Positions 9,208 through 18,689 are shown, counted from the first letter of the stretch. The stretch: DNA of 64,000 nucleotides from Colwellia sp. PAMC 21821 (GCF_002077175.1 NZ_CP014943.1:4216001-4280000), one strand, 5' to 3'. Notes: generated by a model from the sequence alone, not told the origin. Numbers and translations are program-made.

Positions 9208-9290
9208 CAAACGATACATATCATGTTTTTCAGTACAATAAATATTATTTAAGTGTCTTATTTGATGTAATAAAAATAAATAGGTGTTAA

Positions 9291-10025
9291 ATGTCGAATT
9301 ATATAGCATTAGATTGTGTGGCTCACCAAAACCTGAAAGTACAGAATCAATATGGTGAGGTATTTGGGGGCAACATCAATCATGCACTCGTTTATCCTAC
9401 CGAAATTGAAATCCTGCACAGAGAATATCCGATTTTCTTCCGCCATAATGAAACTTCAGGTTATTACGCTGTTTGTATTTTAGGATTTGATAAAAATGAA
9501 AATCTTTTTCTAGAGAATGGTCATTGGGCAGCACGTGCTATCCCCGCTATATGTATGCAAGGGCCATTTGCACTAAAACTCACACATTACGAAAATGCTC
9601 TCCAGACCGAGGCTGACCCTATAGTTATGGTTGACCTTGATAACGTGCGCATAAATCCAAATGTTGGCGAGTCAATATTCCAAGCTCATGGCGGTTATAC
9701 TCCATATTTTAAGAAGATACTTCAAGCCATGCGCAAGATCCATGTTGGAAATCAAAGTACAGAATATTTTTTTGCCACTTTAGATAAATTTAAACTGATA
9801 GAGCCTATTGAAATAAAAGTAGATTTGGCAGAGAAAGGTACTTATAACATAGCCGATCTGTTCTCGATAAGTCGTGAACGCTTGGCAGAATTATCTTCTG
9901 ATGAATTGCATGAATTAAATAGTTTGGGATTGCTCGAACATTGTTTTTCTGTGGTATCCTCCGCTGGCAACATGTCGCACCTAGTGAATATGAAAATGCG
10001 CTGCCCTGTATCGCCCAAATCATAG
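9291..10025 (+). CDS. SapC family protein
   Basis: 244 residues, no signal peptide. The N-terminal half has the SapC features: a His near LNHAL/INHALVYPTEI, REYPIFFRHN, and a G-H-W-A-A-R-A-I-P motif. The function of SapC-like proteins is not established; they recur next to TBDRs, JmjC-type cupins and tryptophan-halogenase-like flavoproteins in marine and freshwater Proteobacteria. Here the next gene starts nine bases after its stop, so this is the first gene of a three-gene operon. An AGGTG ribosome site precedes the start. Confidence 0.78.
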   Translation: MSNYIALDCVAHQNLKVQNQYGEVFGGNINHALVYPTEIEILHREYPIFFRHNETSGYYAVCILGFDKNENLFLENGHWAARAIPAICMQGPFALKLTHYENALQTEADPIVMVDLDNVRINPNVGESIFQAHGGYTPYFKKILQAMRKIHVGNQSTEYFFATLDKFKLIEPIEIKVDLAEKGTYNIADLFSISRERLAELSSDELHELNSLGLLEHCFSVVSSAGNMSHLVNMKMRCPVSPKS

Positions 10026-10034
10026 GTAAAGACA

Positions 10035-11060
10035 ATGAACTATGATAATACCCTTCATACAATTAAAGCGTGTCAGTTTAATGAAATAGACTTTAATGCC
10101 CTGACTGAATTAGGTCGACCGTGTTTAATAAAAGGCGCGATTGCTGACTCTCCTTTAGTACTTAAAGGCAACCAATCATTAAGCTTGGCACAAGAGTACT
10201 TACAAACTTTTTATACGCAAAAGCCTATGTTGGTTTATCAATGCGAAGCTGAGGCAAAAGGCCGATTTTTCTATAACGCACAATTTGATGGAATGAACTT
10301 CACAACAAATTTTGCGCAATTAACAGATTTTTTTAACGATATAGAACAGGATCAGCAGACTCATAGTAACAAGGCTTTTTATATCGGCTCAGCTAGACTG
10401 AATGACTACTTTCCAAGAATGCTAGAGGCTAACTTACCTATCGATAATGCCAATCTTGCTGGGCATTCAGCCCAAGCTGGAATTTGGCTTGGTAATAAAA
10501 CTACAGCGGTTACTCACTTTGATACTTCAAATAATATTGCTGCCTGTATGCTTGGGCGGCGTAGATTTACTTTGTTTCCACCAGCCCAGAGTGGCAACTT
10601 ATATCCAGGGCCTTTAGAACCAACACCCGGTGGACAAGTTTTAAGTATGGTAGATATCTCAGCACCCGATTTTGAACGCTACCCCAAGGCACGCGAGGCG
10701 CTTAAACATGCAATCGTAGTAGACTTAGAGCCAGGCGACTTGTTAGTTTATCCTGCATTGTGGTGGCATCAAGTTGAAGCATTAGATGACTTTAACGTGA
10801 TGATCAACTACTGGTGGAATAGCACTCCTGCTTACGTCGACGATCCAATGACTACCTTATTACATGGCATGCTGAGTTTGCGTGATCGGCCACAAAGTGA
10901 AAAAGACGCATGGCAGGCGTTGTTTCAATATTACATTTTTGAAGACAAGCAGCAGGCACGACAACATTTACCTCAGCATACATGGGGAGCTTTACGAGAT
11001 TTAGATGAATTAGGTGCTCGGGTATTACGTAATAAAGTGTTAAAAAAGATTAATCGATAA
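10035..11060 (+). CDS. Cupin-like (JmjC/cupin_8) domain protein
   Basis: 341 residues. The double-stranded beta-helix of the cupin_8/JmjC group is recognisable from the metal-binding triad: H161-x-D163 in THFDTS and H245 in YPALWWHQVEAL. Arg/Lys-rich segments GRRRFTLFPP and the final N-x-W-W-N strand fit Fe(II)/2-oxoglutarate dioxygenases. Family members hydroxylate proteins or small molecules; the target is unknown. It lies between SapC and the halogenase-like gene with only 9 and 45 base gaps, so the three are probably one transcript. The metal site looks intact. Confidence 0.8.
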   Translation: MNYDNTLHTIKACQFNEIDFNALTELGRPCLIKGAIADSPLVLKGNQSLSLAQEYLQTFYTQKPMLVYQCEAEAKGRFFYNAQFDGMNFTTNFAQLTDFFNDIEQDQQTHSNKAFYIGSARLNDYFPRMLEANLPIDNANLAGHSAQAGIWLGNKTTAVTHFDTSNNIAACMLGRRRFTLFPPAQSGNLYPGPLEPTPGGQVLSMVDISAPDFERYPKAREALKHAIVVDLEPGDLLVYPALWWHQVEALDDFNVMINYWWNSTPAYVDDPMTTLLHGMLSLRDRPQSEKDAWQALFQYYIFEDKQQARQHLPQHTWGALRDLDELGARVLRNKVLKKINR

Positions 11061-11105
11061 CAATGTAAACACTTAATATTTTTGGTTTGCAGATAGGAGT
11101 TTTAG

Positions 11106-12587
11106 ATGCAAAAGGTACAAAAGGTGGTCATCGCTGGTGGTGGTACTGCAGGTTGGGTAACAGCTGCTACGCTATCGAGTCAATTGGGCAGCCTGATTGA
11201 TATCACGCTCGTTGAATCTGCAGATATTGGAACTGTTGGTGTAGGAGAGGCAACGATACCTACACACAAAGCCTTTCATCGTCTTATTGGCGTAGACGAG
11301 CAAGAGTTTATGCGAAAAACTCAGGCGACGTTCAAATTGGGTATCGAATTTAGCAATTGGGGGGATATAGGCGAGCGCTACTTCCATGCCTTTGGTCAGA
11401 TTGGTCGTTCCACTTGGATGGGTGACTTTCAGCACCTTTGGCAACATGCAAGCTCACTAGGCTGGGGGGGCGAACTGCAAGATTACTGCTTCGAACTTCA
11501 AGCAGCTAAAGCAGGAAAATTTGATAAAGATAAAGCTAACTATGCCTATCATTTAGATGCAGGTTTATACGCCTCATTTTTGAGCGAATTGAGTCAAAAA
11601 CGAGGTGTTAAGCGAATAGAGGGCACAATTGAAAGCATAGCTATGGATAGTGAAAATGGGCACATTAGCAACCTTGTTTTAAAAAATGGCACGAGTGTTC
11701 AGGGGGATTTATTTATAGATTGTACTGGCTTCAAAGGATTACTGATCAATGGTGCCTTGGGAGTAGGTTTTGAAGATTGGTCACATTGGTTACCTATGAA
11801 CAGTGCTTGGGCAGTACAAACCGAAGGTAAAAAGGAAATTCCGCCGTATACAAAATCTATTGCGCATGATGCCAGTTGGCAATGGCGGATCCCACTACAA
11901 AATAGAGTGGGAAATGGCTTGGTTTTTTGCAGTGACTATACTTCCGAACAAGACGCGCTTCAGTTATTAACCGACAATCTTGAGGGAGATATGGTCTCCC
12001 AGCCGCGCTTACTAAAATTTAAAACAGGTAAACGTAATAAAACATGGTTTAAGAATTGTGTGGCTATCGGTCTTTCTAGTGGATTTCTTGAACCTCTTGA
12101 ATCCACCAGTATTCATCTTAGTCAAATTTCAGCAACACGCTTAGTTCAAATGTTTCCTTTTAATGGCATGGACGAAGTGTTGCAAACGCATTTCAACAAC
12201 TATGTTGATGGTGAGGTAGATAGCATTAGAGACTTCATCATTTTGCATTACAACTTGAATCGACGGTCGGAGCCTTTTTGGCAACACGTTGCAACGATGG
12301 ACATTCCTGACTCACTTCAACATAGGTTGGAGCTATACAAAAGAACCTCTATAGCGTTTAAAAATGATCTCGATCTCTTTCGTGTTGATTCTTGGAATCA
12401 AGTCATGTTGGGACAGGGCATTAAAGTTGAAGGGTATCATCAAATGGGTCGCTTAATTAAAGATGATAACTTACGTCAAGCGTTTAACGACTTACAAGAG
12501 CACATCAATTCGACGGTAGAAGGTTTACCAATGCACGCTGACTTTTTGCGTCAATATGGAGTACTTGATCTTCACCGAAAACCGTAG
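11106..12587 (+). CDS. Tryptophan-halogenase-like flavoprotein
   Basis: 493 residues of the flavin-dependent halogenase family. The FAD-binding GGGTAGW loop is at residues 11-17. A lysine at K77 (ATFKLGIEF) lies where the catalytic lysine of tryptophan halogenases such as PrnA (K79) is expected. The family motif W-x-W-x-I-P is at W258-P263, and LEPLESTS carries E332, near the position of the second catalytic acid. It therefore looks active as an FADH2-dependent enzyme. No flavin reductase or natural-product gene cluster is nearby; its neighbours are SapC, a cupin and a TBDR, so antibiotic synthesis is unlikely. The actual substrate is unknown. A related copy is at 48751-50247. Confidence 0.85.
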   Translation: MQKVQKVVIAGGGTAGWVTAATLSSQLGSLIDITLVESADIGTVGVGEATIPTHKAFHRLIGVDEQEFMRKTQATFKLGIEFSNWGDIGERYFHAFGQIGRSTWMGDFQHLWQHASSLGWGGELQDYCFELQAAKAGKFDKDKANYAYHLDAGLYASFLSELSQKRGVKRIEGTIESIAMDSENGHISNLVLKNGTSVQGDLFIDCTGFKGLLINGALGVGFEDWSHWLPMNSAWAVQTEGKKEIPPYTKSIAHDASWQWRIPLQNRVGNGLVFCSDYTSEQDALQLLTDNLEGDMVSQPRLLKFKTGKRNKTWFKNCVAIGLSSGFLEPLESTSIHLSQISATRLVQMFPFNGMDEVLQTHFNNYVDGEVDSIRDFIILHYNLNRRSEPFWQHVATMDIPDSLQHRLELYKRTSIAFKNDLDLFRVDSWNQVMLGQGIKVEGYHQMGRLIKDDNLRQAFNDLQEHINSTVEGLPMHADFLRQYGVLDLHRKP

Positions 12588-13192
12588 ATATTTTTTGCAG
12601 CTTTGAATCAACTTATAACACCCTATTTTTTGACTATAAAAGCGTAAAAATGAAAATGATAAATTAACGCAAACACGGAAGCCACTACTTGATAAAAACT
12701 TATATGGAAGATAGATATGAGTAAATATACCTCAACAAAAAGTCTGCAAGAAGCAAAATATACAGAATATTAAGTAGAACATGGTGACGCTAAGTTGGCT
12801 TTAGGGTTAAATAATATCTCAAGGATGTATTAACGTTATAGATATAAACGGGCAGCCTGTGCTGCATAATTAGTGGAGAGATTTATGCTGGAATTAACAC
12901 TATAGCGTACTAAAAGATTATCACTTGAGCTTTCAAATGAAATGGGGAAAGAGAAAGTGGGCCTCGATAAATAAAAAACTCGAGACTGTTGATTGCTATT
13001 CCATTACCTAGGTGAACAAGACGTTTGCTTTAAAATATTGATGTTATGTTAAGAGTTCAAAGTATAAGAAAAAACTTAGAGAACTCTTCCGTTAGGAAAT
13101 AGAAAATGATTAAAATCTGAAAATTTGTTGTTTCTCAAAGAGAATAACTTGCACAATATTAAGTACAAGTTATTTCAGGCTCATCTGTTTTA
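12588..13192. other. 605-bp region without an intact gene
   Basis: The middle (12825-13035) holds the decayed DUF1080 gene listed separately. An ATG at 12718 opens a short frame (MSKYTSTKSLQEAKYTEY, then stop) that might be its degraded front part. Nothing else is recognisable. Confidence 0.6.
12825..13035 (+). pseudogene. Decayed DUF1080 (3-keto-glycoside hydrolase-like) gene fragment
   Basis: Consecutive pieces in different frames spell the core of a DUF1080 domain: VIDINGQPVLH, then ISGEIYAGINTIAY, then KDYHLSFQMKWGKRKWA, then RD-C-stop-LLFHYLGEQ. The family core reads in the same order: RISGEIYGxL, YxNYHLxxxFKWGEKKW, RDSGLLYHxxGE. Stops and at least three frameshifts show it is dead. DUF1080 proteins often accompany ThuA and Gfo/Idh/MocA genes, both of which persist at 16.7-18.7 kb. 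The identification is by eye. Confidence 0.62.
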
Positions 13193-13867
13193 TTATTCAA
13201 TTGATAATAAAGTTACAGCTCTCCAACGTCCTCTTGCCCAAGCATAACCACCGTCTTCTGGTATTAAACCATTAGAAGCGACAATTGCTTCAACTTTAAT
13301 TTCGTCGCCTGCTTGTAAAGAAAACACTTTCCCTGTTTTGAAATACACTTCATGAAAATCTAGCTCTGTTCTTGGGTTGGTAAAATCGCCTACTAATTTA
13401 TCATTTAAAAACAACTTGTAGTGACTTTCGCCATCAAATTCAGATAAAGATACAAAACCAAGCTCAAAGTCGCCTTCTTCTTCTGCGCCTAAGGTGTAAC
13501 TCGCTATTGCATATTGCGTACGAAAATCTAAATTAGCGGCATCTATGCCTAGTGAGTCAGTTTTTGGGTCATCATAAAATATAGCATTGCTTGAGTTTTG
13601 TTCATGTAAAGTAAAATCACTATTGGCGAGGAGTACTTTTTCTACATTGGGTAGATGTATAATGTCACTTGGATCCGTCAGCGCCTGACTATTCATTGTG
13701 AAAACACTTGAAGGTTTTATTGTACTTGCTTGGGTTTTCGCTTCAATAACTTCAGACTTTACTGTGTTAGCCTGCAAACTAAGTGTCGATTCTTCTGTTG
13801 CTTTATCGGCTTGAGAACAACCAAAACCAGCTAAAACAAGTGCAGCCATTAAAAGTGAATTCTTCAT
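13193..13867 (-). CDS. Lipoprotein with a predicted beta-sandwich domain, function unknown
   Basis: About 224 residues from the chosen ATG, which has an AAGGA ribosome site six bases upstream; an ATG eleven codons earlier overlaps the stop of the preceding gene but has no such site. The start MKNSLLMAALVLAGFGCSQ is a lipoprotein signal with the lipid-bearing cysteine after LAGFG. The remainder alternates short beta-strands (YAIASYTLGA, DFELGFVSL, YKLFLND, FSLQAGDEIKVEAIV), as in carbohydrate-binding-module-like jelly rolls. I do not recognise a named family. It follows the GH43 gene directly, so it may bind the glycan that enzyme processes; that is inference. Confidence 0.6.
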   Translation of the reverse strand: MKNSLLMAALVLAGFGCSQADKATEESTLSLQANTVKSEVIEAKTQASTIKPSSVFTMNSQALTDPSDIIHLPNVEKVLLANSDFTLHEQNSSNAIFYDDPKTDSLGIDAANLDFRTQYAIASYTLGAEEEGDFELGFVSLSEFDGESHYKLFLNDKLVGDFTNPRTELDFHEVYFKTGKVFSLQAGDEIKVEAIVASNGLIPEDGGYAWARGRWRAVTLLSIE

Positions 13868-13896
13868 ATGTGTTCCTTGTGTTTTATTAAAATAAA

Positions 13897-15063
13897 TCAT
13901 TCGCTGATCTCGCCTAAATAAGCATCAACTGTTTGAATAGTCCCGTCAAGGTTATGAATTAACTCAACCATTTTAATGTTACGTAAATGGGTTTTTCCGT
14001 CACTTAGCGAGGTATCATGGAAGAATAAATACCATTTACCTTTGAACTCTGCGATTGAGTGATGATTAGTCCAACCTAAAACCGGTTCAAGTACTTTGCC
14101 TTTCCAAGTAAATGGTCCGTACGGGCTTTTTGACGTGCCATATTGAATAAAGCGTGAATGACCTGTTGAATAACTAAAGTAGTAAGTATCTTTAATTTTA
14201 TGTACCCAAGCAGCTTCAAAAAACTTCCGGTCAAAATCACCTTGTAGAATAGGTTGTCCAAATTCATCTTGTAGTACAACGTCTTGTAATGGTTGCGCTA
14301 AGCTTTTCATATCAGCATTTAATCTAGCTATTTTAGGCATGTAAACAGGTTCGTCATCAGCAGGGTATTTATCTTCTTCTATGTAACTACCGGTTTGCCA
14401 ACGTTGTAATTGTCCTCCCATAATGCCGCCAACGTATAAGTAATATGATCCATCGTCATCTTGAAATACCGATGGGTCAATACTGTAAGCATTCTCTATT
14501 GGCTTAGCTTCAGGCAAAAAAGGTCCGGTTGGTGTATCAGCAATAGCTACACCTATTCTAAAAATGTCGTCTTTGTCTTTAGCTGGAAAATATAAATAAT
14601 ACTTTCCATCTTTTTCGGCAGCATCTGGCGCCCACATTTGTTTGGTTGCCCATGGAACTTGATCTACATGCAATGCTTGTCCGTGATCAACAACTTTAGG
14701 TTGAGTGTTTTCATTCACTTCATCAATTGAGAATACATGATAATCGCGCATGTCAAAATGTCCGCCAGATGAGTTTCTAACAACACCACTTTCAATATCG
14801 TGAGACGGGTAAATATACAATTTTCCATTAAATACATGAGCTGAAGGATCAGCTGTGTACATGTGCGTAACTAACGGTTTTTGAGGAAATAAAGCTTCAG
14901 GTAAATGACTTTTAAGCTCAAGGGGCATGATTTCTCTACGTTCTTTATTTGCTTTTACTAGCTGTTTTTCAGTGCTCATATCGTTTGAATTAACACTTAA
15001 GCTTATTGTCAAAGCTAATGTCAGCCCAACAGCTAACTTAACAGGATGTGTTTTAATTTTCAT
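13897..15063 (-). CDS. Glycoside hydrolase family 43 enzyme
   Basis: 388 residues from the preferred start, which has GGAG seven bases upstream and begins a proper signal peptide (MKIKTHPVKLAVGLTLALTI); a longer frame to 15120 lacks these. All three GH43 catalytic residues are visible: the base Asp in YTADPSAHVF, the pKa-modulating Asp in YSIDPSVF and the acid Glu in KFFEAAWVHK. The five-bladed propeller repeats (KYYLYFPAKD, SYYLYVGG, TYYFSYS) are typical. GH43 enzymes usually release arabinose, xylose or galactose from side chains; the exact activity cannot be read here. It is followed by the lipoprotein and preceded by a sugar porter on the same strand, suggesting a small saccharide module. 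Confidence 0.85.
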   Translation of the reverse strand: MKIKTHPVKLAVGLTLALTISLSVNSNDMSTEKQLVKANKERREIMPLELKSHLPEALFPQKPLVTHMYTADPSAHVFNGKLYIYPSHDIESGVVRNSSGGHFDMRDYHVFSIDEVNENTQPKVVDHGQALHVDQVPWATKQMWAPDAAEKDGKYYLYFPAKDKDDIFRIGVAIADTPTGPFLPEAKPIENAYSIDPSVFQDDDGSYYLYVGGIMGGQLQRWQTGSYIEEDKYPADDEPVYMPKIARLNADMKSLAQPLQDVVLQDEFGQPILQGDFDRKFFEAAWVHKIKDTYYFSYSTGHSRFIQYGTSKSPYGPFTWKGKVLEPVLGWTNHHSIAEFKGKWYLFFHDTSLSDGKTHLRNIKMVELIHNLDGTIQTVDAYLGEISE

Positions 15064-15183
15064 ATGTTTCTCCGATTTTTGGGCGAAAAATCTAGTAGAC
15101 ATAAAAATGGATTTAAGCATTTTTATGTCTTACTAAGTTATTTAATAAGAAATTTAATAGGGTGGTAAAGCTAAATAAATAGG

Positions 15184-16638
15184 TTACAAACCATCCATTT
15201 GTTCTAGCTCTTTACCTTTGGTTTCGTTCACAAATTTAAGAACGAAGATTATTGAAAGGCCGGCAAACAGAGCATAAAAGCTATACGCTGCTGCTAAGCC
15301 AATTGAACCAAGCATGATAGGAAACATCATGGTAACAGCGAAGTTGGCTGTCCACTGAGTAAAGCCACTTACCGCTAAACCTAATCCTCGTATTTGGTTA
15401 GGGAACATTTCACCAAGCAACACCCACATTACCGGGCCCCATGAAAGGTTAAAAAAGAACACATAAGCGTTTGCTGAAATCAATGCAACAACACCCATAG
15501 AGCCTAAAATTAAGTTACCTGATGCATCTACATCAGCTGTCATGAAAGAAGCAACTAAAGTAGCTAGCGTAATTGTCATCCCGATTGAGCCGATAAGTAG
15601 TAAAGGTTTTCTGCCTATTTTGTCTATGTAATACATAGTGACAAAACATGCGGCAATACTTACACCACCGCTTAAGATGTTAATAAGTAGGGCGTCTGAT
15701 TCTGAAAAACCAACGGCTTGCCAAAGTATCGCACCATAATAAAATACAATGTTAATACCTACTAGCTGCTGTAATGTGGCTAAACCAATACCTACCCAAA
15801 CGACTTTGCGAACTTCACCGGTTTTTTTATTTAATAAGTCTTTAAAAGTTGGTTGATGATTATGTTGATTGAATGACGCTTGAATTTCGCTAAGTTTACT
15901 TTGTGCATACTCCGCACCATATAAACGTTTAAGTACGGCTAGGGCTTGATCTTCACGTTGTTTTAATACTAAAAATCTAGGGCTTTCAGGTATGAATAAT
16001 AAAGCGATCAAAAATACTAAAGCAGGTAATAATTCTATCCAAAACATCCAACGCCAAGCTTCAAAATCCATCCATAAAACTGCTGTTGAAATACCCGCTA
16101 TATCAGCTAAATAATAGTTACTAACAAATGCTGAAAACAAACCAGAAATAATAGCGACTTGCTGAATAGTTGCTAACGTACCACGATACTTAGCAGGTGC
16201 AATTTCACTGATATAAGCAGGCGCTAAAACAGATGCCGCACCAACAGAAAAACCACCAATAATGCGGTAAATAACAAACTCGAAAGAGCTAATTGAAACA
16301 CCTGAACCATATGCACTTACGATAAATAAGACAGCTGTAATAATCAGTATAGTTTTACGACCTAGTTTATCGGCTAAACTACCAGCAACAAAAGCACCTA
16401 TAGCGCAACCAAGCAACATGCTAGCTACGTTAAAACCTGTACCTACGCTATCTGAATTAAAGGCAAGCCTTAAGCCGTCAACTGTACCGTTAATTACACC
16501 ACTGTCGAAACCAAATAGAAAACCACCTATGGTTGCAACAACACAAATTAAGAAGATAAATAACTTATTTTCTTTCATGGTAAGTTCTTCACTGACAACG
16601 CCTTGTGCGCCGTTATCCGTTTGATTACTGTTTAACAT
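15184..16638 (-). CDS. Sugar porter of the major facilitator superfamily (SP family)
   Basis: 484 residues with twelve predicted membrane segments. It has the classic sugar-porter signatures: GFDSGVINGT after the first helix, DKLGRK between helices 2 and 3, PESPRFL before the central loop, and DKIGRKPLLL in the second half. The QQLVGIN segment is also typical of xylose/glucose symporters such as XylE. It probably imports a monosaccharide across the inner membrane by proton symport. A G-rich ribosome site (GGGGGGA) lies seven bases upstream. It sits between the dehydrogenase (16731) and GH43 genes on the same strand and likely takes up the sugar they release and oxidise. Confidence 0.9.
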   Translation of the reverse strand: MLNSNQTDNGAQGVVSEELTMKENKLFIFLICVVATIGGFLFGFDSGVINGTVDGLRLAFNSDSVGTGFNVASMLLGCAIGAFVAGSLADKLGRKTILIITAVLFIVSAYGSGVSISSFEFVIYRIIGGFSVGAASVLAPAYISEIAPAKYRGTLATIQQVAIISGLFSAFVSNYYLADIAGISTAVLWMDFEAWRWMFWIELLPALVFLIALLFIPESPRFLVLKQREDQALAVLKRLYGAEYAQSKLSEIQASFNQHNHQPTFKDLLNKKTGEVRKVVWVGIGLATLQQLVGINIVFYYGAILWQAVGFSESDALLINILSGGVSIAACFVTMYYIDKIGRKPLLLIGSIGMTITLATLVASFMTADVDASGNLILGSMGVVALISANAYVFFFNLSWGPVMWVLLGEMFPNQIRGLGLAVSGFTQWTANFAVTMMFPIMLGSIGLAAAYSFYALFAGLSIIFVLKFVNETKGKELEQMDGL

Positions 16639-16650
16639 TTTAATCCCCCC

Positions 16651-16665
16651 GATCGTTAATCGATC
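16651..16665. promoter_or_regulatory. Inverted repeat in front of the sugar porter
   Basis: GATCGTTAATCGATC (GATCG / CGATC around TTAAT) lies 13 bases upstream of the sugar-porter start, next to its ribosome site. It could be an operator or translational control element; no matching copy was found elsewhere. Confidence 0.3.
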
Positions 16666-16730
16666 TTTTTTATACTTTTTTAATTGTTATTAGTGGCTGA
16701 TAGCGCCAGTTTATTTTTATGATCTGTTTA

Positions 16731-17702
16731 TTAGTGTTTTTTATATGTACTTCTTATAGCTTCCATTTGTTTTTGTAATTGTTGGCTAACCGCATGAGGC
16801 ATATTTGGATGTTCTAACTTATGAGCTAAAACTGCTTCACCCGCTGCTTGTGCTTCGTAATTTAAGCCGATACTTTGTCGGTTATCTTGGAAGCTCTCAA
16901 CTAAATCGTCTGAATGATAGAGCTCACAACTTTTAGCACGCCAAAAATCAGGAATAACTACCGAACCTTTTTCGCCAATAATAATTGCCCAATTATGTAG
17001 TTTACATTGGAACGATGTACCTAACGTAAGATGAACATCACCCGCAGTTGCTAATATCGCTAAATCATCTTCAACGCCATTCGGTGCAAACTGTGGTTTA
17101 ACATAAAAATTATCTAGCTCAGCGTCTGTAAATAAGGTCGAAATAGCTAAAGGATAAATCCCCATATCTAACAAACAACCGCCAGCTAAATCTTCTCTAT
17201 AGACACGCGACTCAAGTTGATAAGGCATTGGATAACCAAAGTCAGCTTTGATCTGTTTAACTTTACCAATGCGTCCTTGTGCTACCCACTGTTGTGCTTT
17301 AATAATGGCAGGTAAAAAATATGTCCACATAGCTTCCATCAAAAATAGTTGTTTTTGCTTTGCTAAATCAAATAGTTGCTGGCTTTCTTCACTGCTAATG
17401 GTAATTGGTTTTTCACACACAACGTGTTTACCTGCCATTAATGCGTCACGTACATTCTCAAAATGAAAATTATGCGGCGTTGCTACATAAATAATATCGA
17501 CATTGCGATCATCATAAACAGATTGGTAATCGCCGTAGGCATTAGTAATATTAAACTTGTCGGCAAAAGCATGTGCGTTTTCTATATTTCTTGAACCTAC
17601 AGCAACAAGCTCACCGTTATCAACAAAAGTCATGTCAGCGCAAAAATCATTGGCTATGTTGCCTGTACTGATAATTCCCCAACGTAATTTTTCACCTTGC
17701 AT
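16731..17702 (-). CDS. Gfo/Idh/MocA family oxidoreductase (dihydrodiol-dehydrogenase-like)
   Basis: About 323 residues. The Rossmann loop reads RWGIISTGNIA, and the E-K-P catalytic motif is intact (CEKPITI). The following EAMWTYFLPA is characteristic of the branch related to dimeric dihydrodiol / D-xylose dehydrogenases. Two in-frame ATGs sit close together; the AGAGGAG ribosome site abuts the first, so the second (17702) has the better spacing. The enzyme probably oxidises the monosaccharide imported by the adjacent porter, in the cytoplasm. It heads a minus-strand series of dehydrogenase, porter, GH43 and lipoprotein and is divergent from the ThuA gene. Confidence 0.87.
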   Translation of the reverse strand: MQGEKLRWGIISTGNIANDFCADMTFVDNGELVAVGSRNIENAHAFADKFNITNAYGDYQSVYDDRNVDIIYVATPHNFHFENVRDALMAGKHVVCEKPITISSEESQQLFDLAKQKQLFLMEAMWTYFLPAIIKAQQWVAQGRIGKVKQIKADFGYPMPYQLESRVYREDLAGGCLLDMGIYPLAISTLFTDAELDNFYVKPQFAPNGVEDDLAILATAGDVHLTLGTSFQCKLHNWAIIIGEKGSVVIPDFWRAKSCELYHSDDLVESFQDNRQSIGLNYEAQAAGEAVLAHKLEHPNMPHAVSQQLQKQMEAIRSTYKKH

Positions 17703-17879
17703 CCCCATCTCCTCTGTTGAAATAAATAGAATTTCAATAGTTAACTCAAATAATCGTTAACCTAAAATCTTTAAAATATATATTTAATTATTAACAATGA
17801 CTTGATTTAAAAGCTATGTTATTGTCAAATTAACTATATCATCATTTATTAAATAAGAAAGTATAAGGTACTAAAAAAT

Positions 17880-18662
17880 ATGAAAACAAGTACGAGAAAA
17901 GCTCAATGTCGAATACTCGTCTTTATGTTTGTGAGCCTGTTTTGTGCTGTAACAGTGGCTCAACAATTTAACGTATTGCTTTTTACTAAAACTAGTGGCT
18001 GGCACCATAAAGCAATACCTGCAGGTGTCGCCAATATTGAAGCACTCGCTAAAGAACATCACTTTAATATGGTTTGGCATGAAGAAGCATCGTACTTTAA
18101 TGATAAATTTTTAGCTGATATAGATGTAGTTATATTTATGATGACCACAGGTGATGTACTTAACGAAGAGCAACAAGCGGCTTTTAAACGTTTCATACAA
18201 TCAGGAAAAGGTTTTGTGGGGATTCATAGCGCTTCAGATACTGAATACGAGTGGCCTTGGTTTCATAAATTAGTCGGCAGAACTTTTGTCATTCACCCTG
18301 AAGTTCAAACGGCAAGAATGCAAGTGGTTAACACTACATTCCCTGGGATGAACCAAGTACCTAATAATATTTTATGGACAGATGAATGGTACGATTTTGG
18401 CGATGAAAACAGCAAAAATTTAAACTACCTTCTAACGGTTGATGAGAACAGTTACAGCACTCACTCTGATTGGGGAAATGGTAGAACAGGCAATGGCATG
18501 GGAGAGTTTCATCCTATTGCTTGGTATCAAAATTTTGATGGTGGACGTTCATTCTATACGGCTTTAGGACACATAAACTCAGTACATAGTAATCCTATTT
18601 TTAAACAACATTTATACGGTGGGATATATTGGGCAGCAACAGGTAAGGGGATATTAGAATAA
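17880..18662 (+). CDS. ThuA-domain protein, exported
   Basis: 260 residues with a signal peptide (about 30 residues, ending AVTVAQQ). The ThuA-like fold is evident from FNVLLFTKTSGWHHKAI, DIDVVIFMMTTGDVLNEEQ, GKGFVGIHSASDTE and FYTALGH, a class-I amidotransferase-like fold. ThuA proteins accompany trehalose or glucoside catabolism through 3-keto intermediates, usually with Gfo/Idh/MocA dehydrogenases and DUF1080 proteins. A dehydrogenase is transcribed divergently from it and a decayed DUF1080 lies 4.8 kb away, which supports that context. Its enzymatic reaction has not been settled. Confidence 0.85.
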   Translation: MKTSTRKAQCRILVFMFVSLFCAVTVAQQFNVLLFTKTSGWHHKAIPAGVANIEALAKEHHFNMVWHEEASYFNDKFLADIDVVIFMMTTGDVLNEEQQAAFKRFIQSGKGFVGIHSASDTEYEWPWFHKLVGRTFVIHPEVQTARMQVVNTTFPGMNQVPNNILWTDEWYDFGDENSKNLNYLLTVDENSYSTHSDWGNGRTGNGMGEFHPIAWYQNFDGGRSFYTALGHINSVHSNPIFKQHLYGGIYWAATGKGILE

Positions 18663-18689
18663 GGACATGAGTAGTTAATTCAATAAGTC

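Noticed and set aside
15064..15120. Longer N-terminus for the GH43 protein
   Set aside because: The extra 19 residues precede the signal peptide and lack a ribosome site; the ATG at 15063 has GGAG upstream.
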